Source: JAHJEM01 sp043805315
Lineage (GTDB): Archaea; Nanobdellota; Nanobdellia; Woesearchaeales; JAHJEM01
Direction of reading: 5' to 3'
Assembly: GCA_043805315.1 (NCBI GenBank)
Contig: JAZDID010000057.1
Span: 1-7,075, forward strand
Length of the DNA stretch: 7,075 bases
The notes beneath the pieces are model-generated. The model was not told the DNA's origin, did no database searches, and saw nothing but the letters and a program-made list of their open reading frames with translations. The number at the start of each line of letters is the position of its first letter. Position 1 is the stretch's first letter. Positions 1-5,067 of this stretch are shown here, one piece after another. Made by a program: the position numbers and the translations under genes.

Positions 1-720
1 GGACACACCGACGATACCATGACGACAAAAACGAATTTTGAGGCGCACATGCCCTACACCTTTGACGTCTGGGGAGTCGAAACCCTGGGCACGCCAGACC
101 TTGCCACACTCCAACAATACGACCTCATCTTTCTGTATGAAAACGGTGTTTCTGGCCAGTCAGAAGCTGTCGGAAACGCAGTCTATTCTTACTTCATGGA
201 CGGCGGCAATGTCGTGATCGCGACGTTCTACTGGCAAGACAGAGGCGCAGGATACTTTGACAACACTGGGTGGGGCAACCTTGAGACTGTCGACCCCTTT
301 GTGAGCGCCTTGATCAATGGAGAATATGGCAACCGGTATAGCGAGACCTGTGTCCTGGACACTGCTTCCATGATGACTCATCCACTCACAGACGGCATCA
401 CCTCGCTGTCTGTCCCCACTTACTGCGGAGGCGTCACAGCAAAGCCAGAAGCAACAGTTGCAGCCTATTGGACAAACGGAGACCCGGCGATCGGCTACAC
501 AGAGCTTGGCCAGTGCCAAAGAATTGTCGGAGTCACCATGTTCCCGCCAATGGAAAATTATGGCGGCTTTACCGGAGACTTCTACAAGGCTTTCGAGAAC
601 GCCATCAGCTTTGCGAACAATGACTGCAATCAGATCCCAGAGCTCGGCAGTGTTTTGGCTGTCGGCGTTGCAGTGATTGGTGCACTCGCAGGATTCTTCC
701 TGTTGCGGAAAAGGGCGTAA
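1..720 (+). CDS. 5'-truncated surface protein, GATase/GIFT-like ectodomain with C-terminal sorting tail
   Basis: The reading frame is open to the first base, and the first Met (base 19) has no signal peptide or promoter before it, so the gene almost certainly starts upstream of the window. Numbering that Met as 1, residues about 12-75 alternate hydrophobic strands and helices (DLIFLYENG at 35-43, DGGNVVIATF at 61-70), as in glutamine-amidotransferase-like or GIFT-type Rossmann domains. HPLTDGI at 121-127 matches HPITDGV in the next gene. The end of the domain (FENAISFANNDC) resembles the helix closing such domains. The tail is IPELG at 206-210, a hydrophobic helix, and FFLLRKRA. This is a tripartite signal like those handled by archaeosortases, though with PEL instead of PEF. 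I infer a cell-surface, membrane-tethered protein. No catalytic Cys/His pair is evident, so a binding rather than enzymatic role is possible. The exact function is unknown. Confidence 0.8.
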   Translation, partial: GHTDDTMTTKTNFEAHMPYTFDVWGVETLGTPDLATLQQYDLIFLYENGVSGQSEAVGNAVYSYFMDGGNVVIATFYWQDRGAGYFDNTGWGNLETVDPFVSALINGEYGNRYSETCVLDTASMMTHPLTDGITSLSVPTYCGGVTAKPEATVAAYWTNGDPAIGYTELGQCQRIVGVTMFPPMENYGGFTGDFYKAFENAISFANNDCNQIPELGSVLAVGVAVIGALAGFFLLRKRA

Positions 721-759
721 ATTATTTCTCTTTTTTTCTTTTTTTTATTTTCTTTTTTT
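721..759 (+). terminator. T-rich tract terminator after the first surface gene
   Basis: Directly after the stop codon there are almost 40 bases of nearly uninterrupted T with occasional C or A, including runs of seven to eight T. Archaeal RNA polymerase terminates at such U tracts without needing a hairpin. A 6-bp inverted repeat (GCTCTG/CAGAGC, 760-779) follows the tract rather than preceding it, so it is probably not part of the terminator. Confidence 0.6.
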
Positions 760-795
760 GCTCTGACAGCATGCAGAGCAGTCTAGAGGCTAAAA

Positions 796-805
796 CTTTA
801 TAAAG
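796..805 (+). promoter_or_regulatory. TATA box for the 326-aa surface gene
   Basis: CTTTATAAAG is a symmetric archaeal TATA box centred near 801, predicting a transcription start near 827 and a leader of about 36 bases. The preceding AAAA stretch could serve as BRE. The sequence AAAACTTTA followed about 28 bases later by AAGAAGTA is repeated at almost the same spacing before the next gene, which suggests that the two promoters share control. Confidence 0.6.
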
Positions 806-850
806 GAAAGCACATTCCTCACCTACGAAGAAGTAGTAAAAAAAGAGAGC

Positions 851-857
851 GAGGGAG
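851..857 (+). promoter_or_regulatory. Shine-Dalgarno site of the 326-aa surface gene
   Basis: GAGGGAG lies 5 bases before the ATG at 863 and fixes that start, which is directly followed by a signal peptide. Most cytosolic genes in the window seem to be leaderless and lack such a site. Confidence 0.55.
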
Positions 858-862
858 TTGAA

Positions 863-1843
863 ATGAAAAATATCTTTGTTATGTTTACAGTGCTGGTTGC
901 GCTCATGAGTTCTTTTGCGCTTGCAGCCACAGATGCTGCAGTAAGCGGAAGCGGAACAAATAGTGGAAACATGAATCCAACAGACAGCGTATCTGTTGAC
1001 CTGACCAATAGGCTTGAAATGGACATGGAACCAATGGTCCAGGAAATCTCAAAAGTCAGCTGCGACATGGGACATCCGGTTGTTGCATTTGATGTCTCAA
1101 AAGGCCAGTACATAAGCGATGACACAAAATTCGTCACAGACCTTCTGAGCGCAGGATACTTCGTAGGGACTATCAATATCGCAGACCCTGCGGATGTCGC
1201 AATCCTGAATGATTGCGTCGATGTCCTCATCATAACCGATCTCCAGCACGATTACCAGCTTCTCACTCCGTACACTTCTGCAGAAGGGGATATTATCAAG
1301 ACGTATGCCCTGAACGGCGGCGGTTTGATCGTGAATAGCGACTGGGGCCCGTATTTCACAGCATACACTGACAATATCGTCAACAAATTCGGCGTCTACC
1401 AGGCAGAATACATAGAGGACCTCACTGATTATGACAGCCAACCCGCATGGGTCATCTACCAGGAGGACAATTTCGCAGGACATCCTATAACAGATGGTGT
1501 CCAATCAGCAGAGATGCTCTACGGCGGAATCCTCTATCTTGACGGCAGCCCATTTTCGCCAATCATCACAGCAGACGCTGATGCAAGCCCTTCAAATGCC
1601 ATAGTTACAGTTGCAGGACAAGCAGGTGAAGGCTGCGTTGCAGTATTTGACGACACCAACTGGATCCAGACCCTTACCAGTGCTGATGGCTATGCAAAAC
1701 AGGACAATAACATCATGGCCATGAATACAGTGGACTGGGCAGCGCATTGCAGTGAACCTCAGATCCCAGAGTTCAGCCTGCTCGCAGGCGGGATCGCCCT
1801 GATTGGTGCGCTTTGCGCGTTCTTCCTCCTGAGGAAGCGGTAA
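863..1843 (+). CDS. Secreted surface protein with GIFT/glutamine-amidotransferase-like domain and PEF-type C-terminal tail
   Basis: The 326-residue product begins with a signal peptide (basic MKN, hydrophobic core, likely cleavage after SSFALA near residue 21-22). A short Ser/Thr/Asn-rich linker follows to about residue 65. Residues about 72-295 form a Rossmann-like domain: VVAFDVSKGQY at 73-83 (compare the strand with a DxxHG-like loop in GIFT/DUF4350-type domains), DVLIITDLQ at 120-128, NGGGLIV at 151-157, NKFGV at 174-178, HPITDGV at 207-213, GCVAVFDDTNW at 257-267 and a final DNNIMAMNTVDWA helix at 281-293. Domains of this fold often bind ligands or carbohydrate without a catalytic Cys. 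The tail is IPEF at 301-304, a Gly/Ala/Leu-rich helix and FFLLRKR, which suggests archaeosortase-type processing or membrane anchoring outside the cell. It is a probable paralogue of the gene upstream. It has its own TATA box, leader and T-tract terminator, so it is a separate transcription unit. The domain assignment is by eye and its ligand is unknown. Confidence 0.85.
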   Translation: MKNIFVMFTVLVALMSSFALAATDAAVSGSGTNSGNMNPTDSVSVDLTNRLEMDMEPMVQEISKVSCDMGHPVVAFDVSKGQYISDDTKFVTDLLSAGYFVGTINIADPADVAILNDCVDVLIITDLQHDYQLLTPYTSAEGDIIKTYALNGGGLIVNSDWGPYFTAYTDNIVNKFGVYQAEYIEDLTDYDSQPAWVIYQEDNFAGHPITDGVQSAEMLYGGILYLDGSPFSPIITADADASPSNAIVTVAGQAGEGCVAVFDDTNWIQTLTSADGYAKQDNNIMAMNTVDWAAHCSEPQIPEFSLLAGGIALIGALCAFFLLRKR

Positions 1844-1871
1844 AACCTTTTTCTTTTTTTTCCTTTTCTCT
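1822..1871 (+). terminator. Hairpin plus T-rich terminator after the 326-aa surface gene
   Basis: CTTCCTC and GAGGAAG (1822-1828 and 1831-1837) are perfect inverted repeats made from the last codons of the gene. They are followed after the stop by a T tract at 1848-1871. The T tract alone would suffice for archaeal termination. The hairpin loop is only two bases, so the top pair probably opens, and it may simply reflect codon choice. Confidence 0.5.
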
Positions 1872-1885
1872 CATAAAATGCAAAA

Positions 1886-1893
1886 CTTTAAAT
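1886..1893 (+). promoter_or_regulatory. TATA box for the Cys-rich surface gene
   Basis: CTTTAAAT centred near 1890 predicts a transcription start near 1916, about 21 bases before the ATG. The same AAAACTTTA core occurs before the previous gene (792-800). Confidence 0.5.
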
Positions 1894-1907
1894 AGTCATA
1901 TTCATTT

Positions 1908-1926
1908 CTTACTTCTAAGAAGTAAG
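1908..1926. promoter_or_regulatory. Perfect 19-bp palindrome on the predicted start site, putative operator
   Basis: CTTACTTCTAAGAAGTAAG has two 9-base arms that are exact reverse complements around a single central A (1917). It covers the predicted start of transcription of the Cys-rich gene, where a bound dimeric repressor would block the polymerase. Because initiation is predicted inside it, the transcript would not contain both arms, so it is more likely a DNA site than an RNA hairpin. The half-site TACTTCT recurs on the - strand at 829-835 and on the + strand at 2525-2531, both near other promoters. The regulator is not identified. Confidence 0.5.
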
Positions 1927-1930
1927 GGGG
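1924..1930 (+). promoter_or_regulatory. Shine-Dalgarno site of the Cys-rich surface gene
   Basis: AAGGGGG ends 6 bases before the ATG at 1937 and supports that start, which opens directly into a signal peptide. It overlaps the right end of the palindrome at 1908-1926. Confidence 0.5.
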
Positions 1931-1936
1931 TAGACT

Positions 1937-2428
1937 ATGAAAAAACAATTAGCATTTTTGTTAGTATTGTTCATTGCAATAATGGCTGTGCAGGCAGCTG
2001 ACGACGACATATGCCCTGCGCAAACAGATGAGCAGGCAGTGTTCGCGATGTATCCTGAGCTTGCCATGGATGTTGAAGTCATGGAAACTGAGAATGCAGA
2101 GCAGTGCATCAACACTCCAAACACCTGCACTGACACTGACGGCGGGATAGAAATCTTCACGAGAGGAACTGTCAGCGGCACGTTCTTCGGCCATGCCTAT
2201 GCATGGAGCGACTATTGCATGCCCTGCTTCCCGAACAAGCTTGTCGAGTTCTACTGCCATGACGGCAATTGCGGCAGCACTCCGCGCTTCCAGATATTCA
2301 CCTGTGAGCTCGGATGCGACAACGGAGAATGCATTGACCGTGAGATCCCTGAATTCGGCCTGCTCGCAGGCGGCGTTGCAGTGATCGGCGCAATCGCAGG
2401 ATTCTTCCTGTTGCGAAAGAGAAAGTAA
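1937..2428 (+). CDS. Small Cys-rich secreted surface protein with PEF-type C-terminal tail
   Basis: The 163-residue product has a clear signal peptide (MKK, hydrophobic core, likely cleavage after AVQA at residue 20). The mature part contains ten cysteines (26, 57, 64, 94, 97, 107, 112, 123, 127, 132), an even number that suits extracellular disulfides. Residues 64-132 have the pattern C-TDTDGG … SDYC … LVEFYC … C-x3-C-DNGEC. From memory, this recurs in secreted proteins of Woesearchaeota-like archaea, often as repeated units; here there is one copy. The tail is IPEF at 137-140, a Gly/Ala-rich helix and GFFLLRKRK, nearly the same as in the two genes upstream, including long matching stretches of DNA. 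It is probably anchored at the outer membrane face or processed by an archaeosortase-like enzyme. Its role is unknown; adhesion or envelope structure is an inference. It has its own promoter, Shine-Dalgarno site, possible operator and T-tract terminator. Confidence 0.87.
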   Translation: MKKQLAFLLVLFIAIMAVQAADDDICPAQTDEQAVFAMYPELAMDVEVMETENAEQCINTPNTCTDTDGGIEIFTRGTVSGTFFGHAYAWSDYCMPCFPNKLVEFYCHDGNCGSTPRFQIFTCELGCDNGECIDREIPEFGLLAGGVAVIGAIAGFFLLRKRK

Positions 2429-2430
2429 AT

Positions 2431-2476
2431 TCCATTTTTTCTTCTTTTTTTCTTTTTTTCCTTTTCTTATTCTTTG
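2431..2476 (+). terminator. T-rich tract terminator after the Cys-rich surface gene
   Basis: Starting two bases after the stop codon there are about 45 bases of T runs separated by single C or CC bases, matching the tracts that end the two upstream genes. No hairpin is needed for this type of archaeal terminator. Confidence 0.6.
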
Positions 2477-2539
2477 TATGTTTTCTGGGCAACACCACAC
2501 CAAAGAACACTACTTAAAAGTGATTACTTCTCCGTAACA

Positions 2540-2548
2540 TTTATAAAT
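2540..2548 (+). promoter_or_regulatory. TATA box for the 168-aa gene, leaderless spacing
   Basis: TTTATAAAT is centred about 25 bases before the ATG at 2569, so the transcript should start at or next to the start codon. A TACTTCT half-site lies just upstream at 2525-2531, in the BRE position. Confidence 0.65.
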
Positions 2549-2568
2549 AGAAAGCAGTTCACCAGAGC

Positions 2569-3075
2569 ATGAATCCAGAATCCTCGCTCGAAAGAGTATT
2601 CAGGGAAACCTGTGCAGATCTCGGAACAGTGCTCCAAGAGGAAAATACAGGGCCCGAATACAGCTCATTGTTCTGCAAAGATACAGGCATCACCGTATCA
2701 TACCAGCGCTATCATGAAAAAGAGTCTGGCTGTGGCTGTCCCTGCAATCATGAAAAAGACACTGAATTCGAGATCGCCTCGTTTCAGGGAGCAAGCAAGA
2801 TAGTCATCTCCGGAGAATTGACCAACAATATCGCTAAAAGCTACCAGCTCCAGTTTCATGTTCCAGTCAGCCAGCGCCATGCTGAACTCCAAAAGATCCA
2901 GTATGATCCGAAGAGGAAAAACCCGCATCTTCATCTCTCAAACCTTATCGGCTACATGGTTTCTCAAGATGAACATCAGCGAGATGAGAACCCTGACGCA
3001 TACCGTGTGTTCAAGACAGAACTCGCGTCATTGCAGGGAGTCAAGACATTTGTCCTGAACCAGCTGAGGACTTGA
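2569..3075 (+). CDS. Unrecognised 168-aa cytosolic protein with a CGCPC cluster
   Basis: I do not recognise the family. There is no signal peptide or membrane segment, and the start agrees with a leaderless TATA box. The N-terminal part has Cys at 15 and 36, and residues 49-63 read HEKESGCGCPCNHEK: a CxCxC core (55, 57, 59) flanked by two copies of HEK. The DNA behind this also repeats (ATCATGAAAAAGA twice, 36 bases apart), so the loop may have grown by a small duplication. Residues 76-100 look like paired beta strands, and 115-168 are charged and partly helical, with HLHL at 120-123. A metal- or iron-sulfur-binding site is possible from the Cys/His cluster but is not shown. It converges with the - strand gene that ends 22 bases further on, with no strong T tract between them. 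Confidence 0.75.
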   Translation: MNPESSLERVFRETCADLGTVLQEENTGPEYSSLFCKDTGITVSYQRYHEKESGCGCPCNHEKDTEFEIASFQGASKIVISGELTNNIAKSYQLQFHVPVSQRHAELQKIQYDPKRKNPHLHLSNLIGYMVSQDEHQRDENPDAYRVFKTELASLQGVKTFVLNQLRT

Positions 3076-3097
3076 AATTGAGCCTGCTCAGCCAAAC

Positions 3098-3979
3098 TTA
3101 CACTCTCACCTCTTTCAACCCGTCAATGCGGTCATGATGGATGACATCCAGATAGATAAGCTTTTTCTCTTCAGGAATCCAGACATAGATGATCCTGTAC
3201 CTCTTGTCCAGGCGGGCATGCAGCGGATGGTCAACTGAGGCGCCATGGACTGCGACAGACCTGAGCGCGCCATGCAAATAGTCAGTGAAAGAAGGGGCTG
3301 TCTCAATTCTATTTTCCAGCTCAACAATTCTCTTATGGAATTGGGGGTTTTTCTCATAGAACTGGACATACTGCGTCTTCTTGTACACATATTTCGCGTC
3401 GATGTATGGCTTCTGCTCGACTCTTTTCTTCCAAAACTCAGAATAATGCTCGAGCTCTGCGCAGAAATTGAGCATATCTGACAGCGCAGAATACAGCTGG
3501 TCAAGGTCTTTTTTCCATTCCTTTTTCTCTTCGTCGGTCAATTCCTTGAATGCCGCTTTATTGTAGAGGTGAGGAATTTCGAGCACGTCTTTGAGGAGCC
3601 TTTCGGCATCTTTCAGGCAGGTGAACAGCTTGCCCAAAATCATCTGGATGTACTCGACAAGCCTTTTGTCTTCTTTCTCAAAATAGGTATTCTCATCAGC
3701 AATCCTGAATGTGTTCATGCTTGAGAGCAGAGGCTCTTCGAATTCCTTGAGCTGGGACAATACAGCCACCAATCGCGATATTTCTTCACCGGTGATTTTG
3801 GAGAAATCAAGATCAACCACGTGCGCATAGAAGATGAACTTATGCTCGATGATGAAGGACTGCCGTTCCACTTCTTTTATCTGGCAGAGCACAGAAAGGT
3901 CAATCTTGCGCAATTTTTCCAGGATCAATTCGAAATTGCTCAGCTCAGCAATCTGAATCCTTTTTCTCAGGATGTCCAT
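3098..3979 (-). CDS. Helical domain fused to a RelE/ParE-like toxin domain
   Basis: The product is 293 residues from the ATG at 3979. A TTG six bases upstream would add two residues, but the TATA box at 4007-4016 places transcription start near 3985, which favours the ATG. Residues 1 to about 190 are predicted to be largely helical, charged and Leu-rich, with no family that I recognise. The last 95 residues follow the RelE/ParE pattern: FYEKNPQFHKRIVELENRI at 207-225 as the first helices, DHPLHARLDKRYRIIYVW at 250-267 as the central strands with clustered basic residues, and KKLIYLDVIHHDRI at 272-285. In RelE, basic residues in this core act in ribosome-dependent mRNA cleavage; ParE-like relatives instead target gyrase. 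Which one applies here is open, and a degenerate or non-toxic role is possible. No small antitoxin ORF is adjacent, so the N-terminal domain might neutralise or direct the toxin part in cis. Confidence 0.75.
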   Translation of the reverse strand: MDILRKRIQIAELSNFELILEKLRKIDLSVLCQIKEVERQSFIIEHKFIFYAHVVDLDFSKITGEEISRLVAVLSQLKEFEEPLLSSMNTFRIADENTYFEKEDKRLVEYIQMILGKLFTCLKDAERLLKDVLEIPHLYNKAAFKELTDEEKKEWKKDLDQLYSALSDMLNFCAELEHYSEFWKKRVEQKPYIDAKYVYKKTQYVQFYEKNPQFHKRIVELENRIETAPSFTDYLHGALRSVAVHGASVDHPLHARLDKRYRIIYVWIPEEKKLIYLDVIHHDRIDGLKEVRV

Positions 3980-4006
3980 AAGCAATGAAAAAGAGGACGA
4001 ACTTCG

Positions 4007-4016
4007 TATATAAAAT
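4007..4016 (-). promoter_or_regulatory. TATA box for the RelE-like fusion gene
   Basis: On the - strand this reads ATTTTATATA, centred about 32 bases before the ATG at 3979, giving a leader of only about six bases. It lies in a 128-base intergenic region shared with the divergent rubredoxin promoter. Confidence 0.6.
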
Positions 4017-4025
4017 TTTCCATTT

Positions 4026-4079
4026 TCCCTCCTGAGAAACCTTTACATATTCCCTGCTGAAGGAGAAACATTTATAAAT
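4026..4079 (+). repeat. Imperfect tandem duplication containing the rubredoxin promoter
   Basis: Two adjacent units share TCCCT(C/G)CTGA, then GAAAC, then TTTA.A.AT: bases 4026-4050 and 4051-4079. The second has four extra bases (AGGA). It carries the full TATA box TTTATAAAT, whereas the first has only the degenerate CTTTACATAT. Confidence 0.45.
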
Positions 4080-4080
4080 T
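4071..4080 (+). promoter_or_regulatory. TATA box for the rubredoxin gene
   Basis: TTTATAAATT is centred about 33 bases before the ATG at 4108 and predicts a start of transcription near 4101. This excludes the TTG at 4096 as the translation start. Confidence 0.65.
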
Positions 4081-4107
4081 ATCTTATGCCCTTTCTTGAA
4101 GTTGCGC

Positions 4108-4317
4108 ATGAAAAAAACAGCGCCTGAAAAGCAAGGCAATCCAGTAAAGAGAGAGCAGAAATGGATCTGCACAGTGTGCGGTCACATCTATGATCCTGCG
4201 GAAGGCGATCCTGACACCGGCATCCCGCCTGGCACCAAATTCGACGATCTTCCTGAAAGCTGGCAATGCCCTGTCTGCAGTTCACGGAAAGAATTGTTCG
4301 AGCCCATGGAGGAGTGA
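4108..4317 (+). CDS. Rubredoxin
   Basis: This small cytosolic electron carrier has one iron held by four cysteines. From the ATG at 4108 the product has 69 residues. The ligands are C21 and C24 (ICTVCGHIYDP) and C54 and C57 (WQCPVCSSRKELF). The typical middle segment is present: EGDPDTGIPPGTKFDDLPESW at 32-52. The fold is complete but carries about 17 extra N-terminal residues, basic and probably disordered, compared with the usual 52-54 residue protein. A TTG at 4096 is in frame but lies before the predicted transcription start. In anaerobic archaea rubredoxin usually passes electrons to oxygen or superoxide detoxifying enzymes (superoxide reductase, rubrerythrin, flavodiiron protein); none is nearby, so its partner is unknown. 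It is probably a single-gene transcript, divergent from the toxin-like gene. Confidence 0.95.
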   Translation: MKKTAPEKQGNPVKREQKWICTVCGHIYDPAEGDPDTGIPPGTKFDDLPESWQCPVCSSRKELFEPMEE

Positions 4318-4373
4318 AACCAGCAATTTCTAAGCATTTCGAAAAATAAGAGAGAGTATAACATTTCCCGCTC

Positions 4374-4763
4374 TTACACAGACACCTCCTCCTCGACCTC
4401 TGTAGGAGGGCTGATATCCACAGCAATCGTTGCTGATTTCTCTTCACGCAATGCAGAAACATGGATAAAGAGAAGCAGAGAGCTATTGTTCTTGACCACC
4501 TTCAGCTCTACTGCGTGTAGGTGCTCGAGATCATCCTGGCTGATCTTGAATTCTGAAAGAATGTCTTTAGCATGAAGGACCTCAAGGCTCACAATCTTCC
4601 CAGTGGTATCAAACTCAAGATGAAAGTCTCCTACAATGGACGTCGTATGAACTTTGCTGTTTTTTTTGTAGAGATACAAGAGATCATGGGCCGTATCATA
4701 GTGAAATGCCATTTCCTTTATCAGGTACTCGCTCCTGTTATTATCTGTATTTCTTCTTTTCAT
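4374..4763 (-). CDS. DUF2283-family protein, possible antitoxin-like partner
   Basis: The product is 129 residues. Residues 18-65 match the DUF2283 pattern: AFHYDTAHDLLYLY, a variable strand, then FHLEFDTTGKIVSLEVLHA. The family is small, its biochemical role is not established, and from memory it often sits beside short toxin-like genes such as DUF4258. Here it is longer than the usual 60-80 residues, with a further strand-rich part (ELKVVKNNSSLLLFIHVSAL) and an acidic C-terminus. The ATG lies inside the last codons of the upstream - strand ORF, a 23-base overlap typical of a translationally coupled operon. A Met at residue 18 is an alternative start. A separate TATA-like site upstream (4801-4810) may also drive it. 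It converges with the rubredoxin gene. Confidence 0.8.
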   Translation of the reverse strand: MKRRNTDNNRSEYLIKEMAFHYDTAHDLLYLYKKNSKVHTTSIVGDFHLEFDTTGKIVSLEVLHAKDILSEFKISQDDLEHLHAVELKVVKNNSSLLLFIHVSALREEKSATIAVDISPPTEVEEEVSV

Positions 4764-4989
4764 GATGCCTGTCTGTCCTGATTTTGAATATGGTTATCAC
4801 ATATAAAGATTTCGGTTTGATGCTTGCCGGGATTTTATATAGCTCATGCTTGCTGAGCTGGAAATAAAGATCATGGACGTATCGGTAGCTGATGTTCTTT
4901 GACTCTGAAACTCCGACAAACACCAGCCTATGAGGCTTCAGGAGGTTCCTCACAATCTCTTTCCTGTTTATATCTATACTCACTGACAA
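4741..4989 (-). CDS. Probable 3' part of a split toxin-like gene
   Basis: The 82-codon frame begins after a stop at 4996-4998. Its only starts are TTG (4989) or GTG (4983), with no good TATA box or Shine-Dalgarno site before them. The content looks genuinely coding: EIVRNLLKPHRLVFVG, YVHDLYFQLSKHELYKIP and KSLYVITIFKIR, then a basic tail. The final strand resembles the end of DUF4258-like small proteins, but I cannot assign the family firmly. It overlaps the DUF2283 start by 23 bases, as operon partners do. It is in the same frame as the 39-codon ORF at 5062-5181, which has a proper leaderless promoter, so the two may be halves of a gene of about 120 codons. It could still be translated alone. 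The name is tentative. Confidence 0.5.
   Translation of the reverse strand: MSVSIDINRKEIVRNLLKPHRLVFVGVSESKNISYRYVHDLYFQLSKHELYKIPASIKPKSLYVITIFKIRTDRHHEKKKYR
4801..4810 (-). promoter_or_regulatory. TATA-like box possibly serving the DUF2283 gene
   Basis: On the - strand this reads ATCTTTATAT, centred about 42 bases before the ATG at 4763, which predicts a leader of about 15 bases. It lies inside the upstream ORF, so it may be chance in AT-rich coding sequence. Confidence 0.3.
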
Positions 4990-5014
4990 AATAAGTTATC
5001 CAATTGTTGTCAGT
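4982..5014. repeat. Inverted repeat next to the palindromic element
   Basis: ACTGACAA (4982-4989) and TTGTCAGT (5007-5014) are exact reverse complements separated by 17 bases. The repeat sits between the two in-frame ORF halves and covers the TTG start candidate of the second half. Confidence 0.45.
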
Positions 5015-5017
5015 TCG

Positions 5018-5067
5018 TAATAGTGGGTGACTCAGGCACGGATAAAAAATTGTGTCACCCACTATAA
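5018..5067. mobile_element. 44-bp palindromic element flanked by TAA, MITE-like
   Basis: TAGTGGGTGAC (5021-5031) and GTCACCCACTA (5054-5064) form perfect 11-bp terminal inverted repeats, 12 bp if the next A/T pair is counted. They surround a 22-base AT-rich centre. TAA occurs directly on both sides (5018-5020 and 5065-5067), like a 3-bp target duplication. On the - strand the first bases of the element supply the TAG that ends the 39-codon ORF. No transposase is present, and the element is very short, so an RNA hairpin or chance flanking TAA cannot be excluded. Confidence 0.4.

Noticed and set aside
1961..2503. 180-codon - strand ORF opposite the Cys-rich surface gene
   Set aside because: It begins with Lys-rich sequence that is just the complement of the T tract, and it lies wholly over a convincing gene with signal peptide and tail.
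4833..4842. TATA-like sequence on the - strand inside the 82-codon ORF
   Set aside because: It encodes Leu-Tyr-Lys-Ile codons and has no start codon at a fitting distance.
4987..5065. A protein-gene intron of bulge-helix-bulge type joining the 39- and 82-codon ORFs
   Set aside because: The terminal repeats form a plain hairpin; I could not find two three-base bulges around a four-base helix at plausible splice points.
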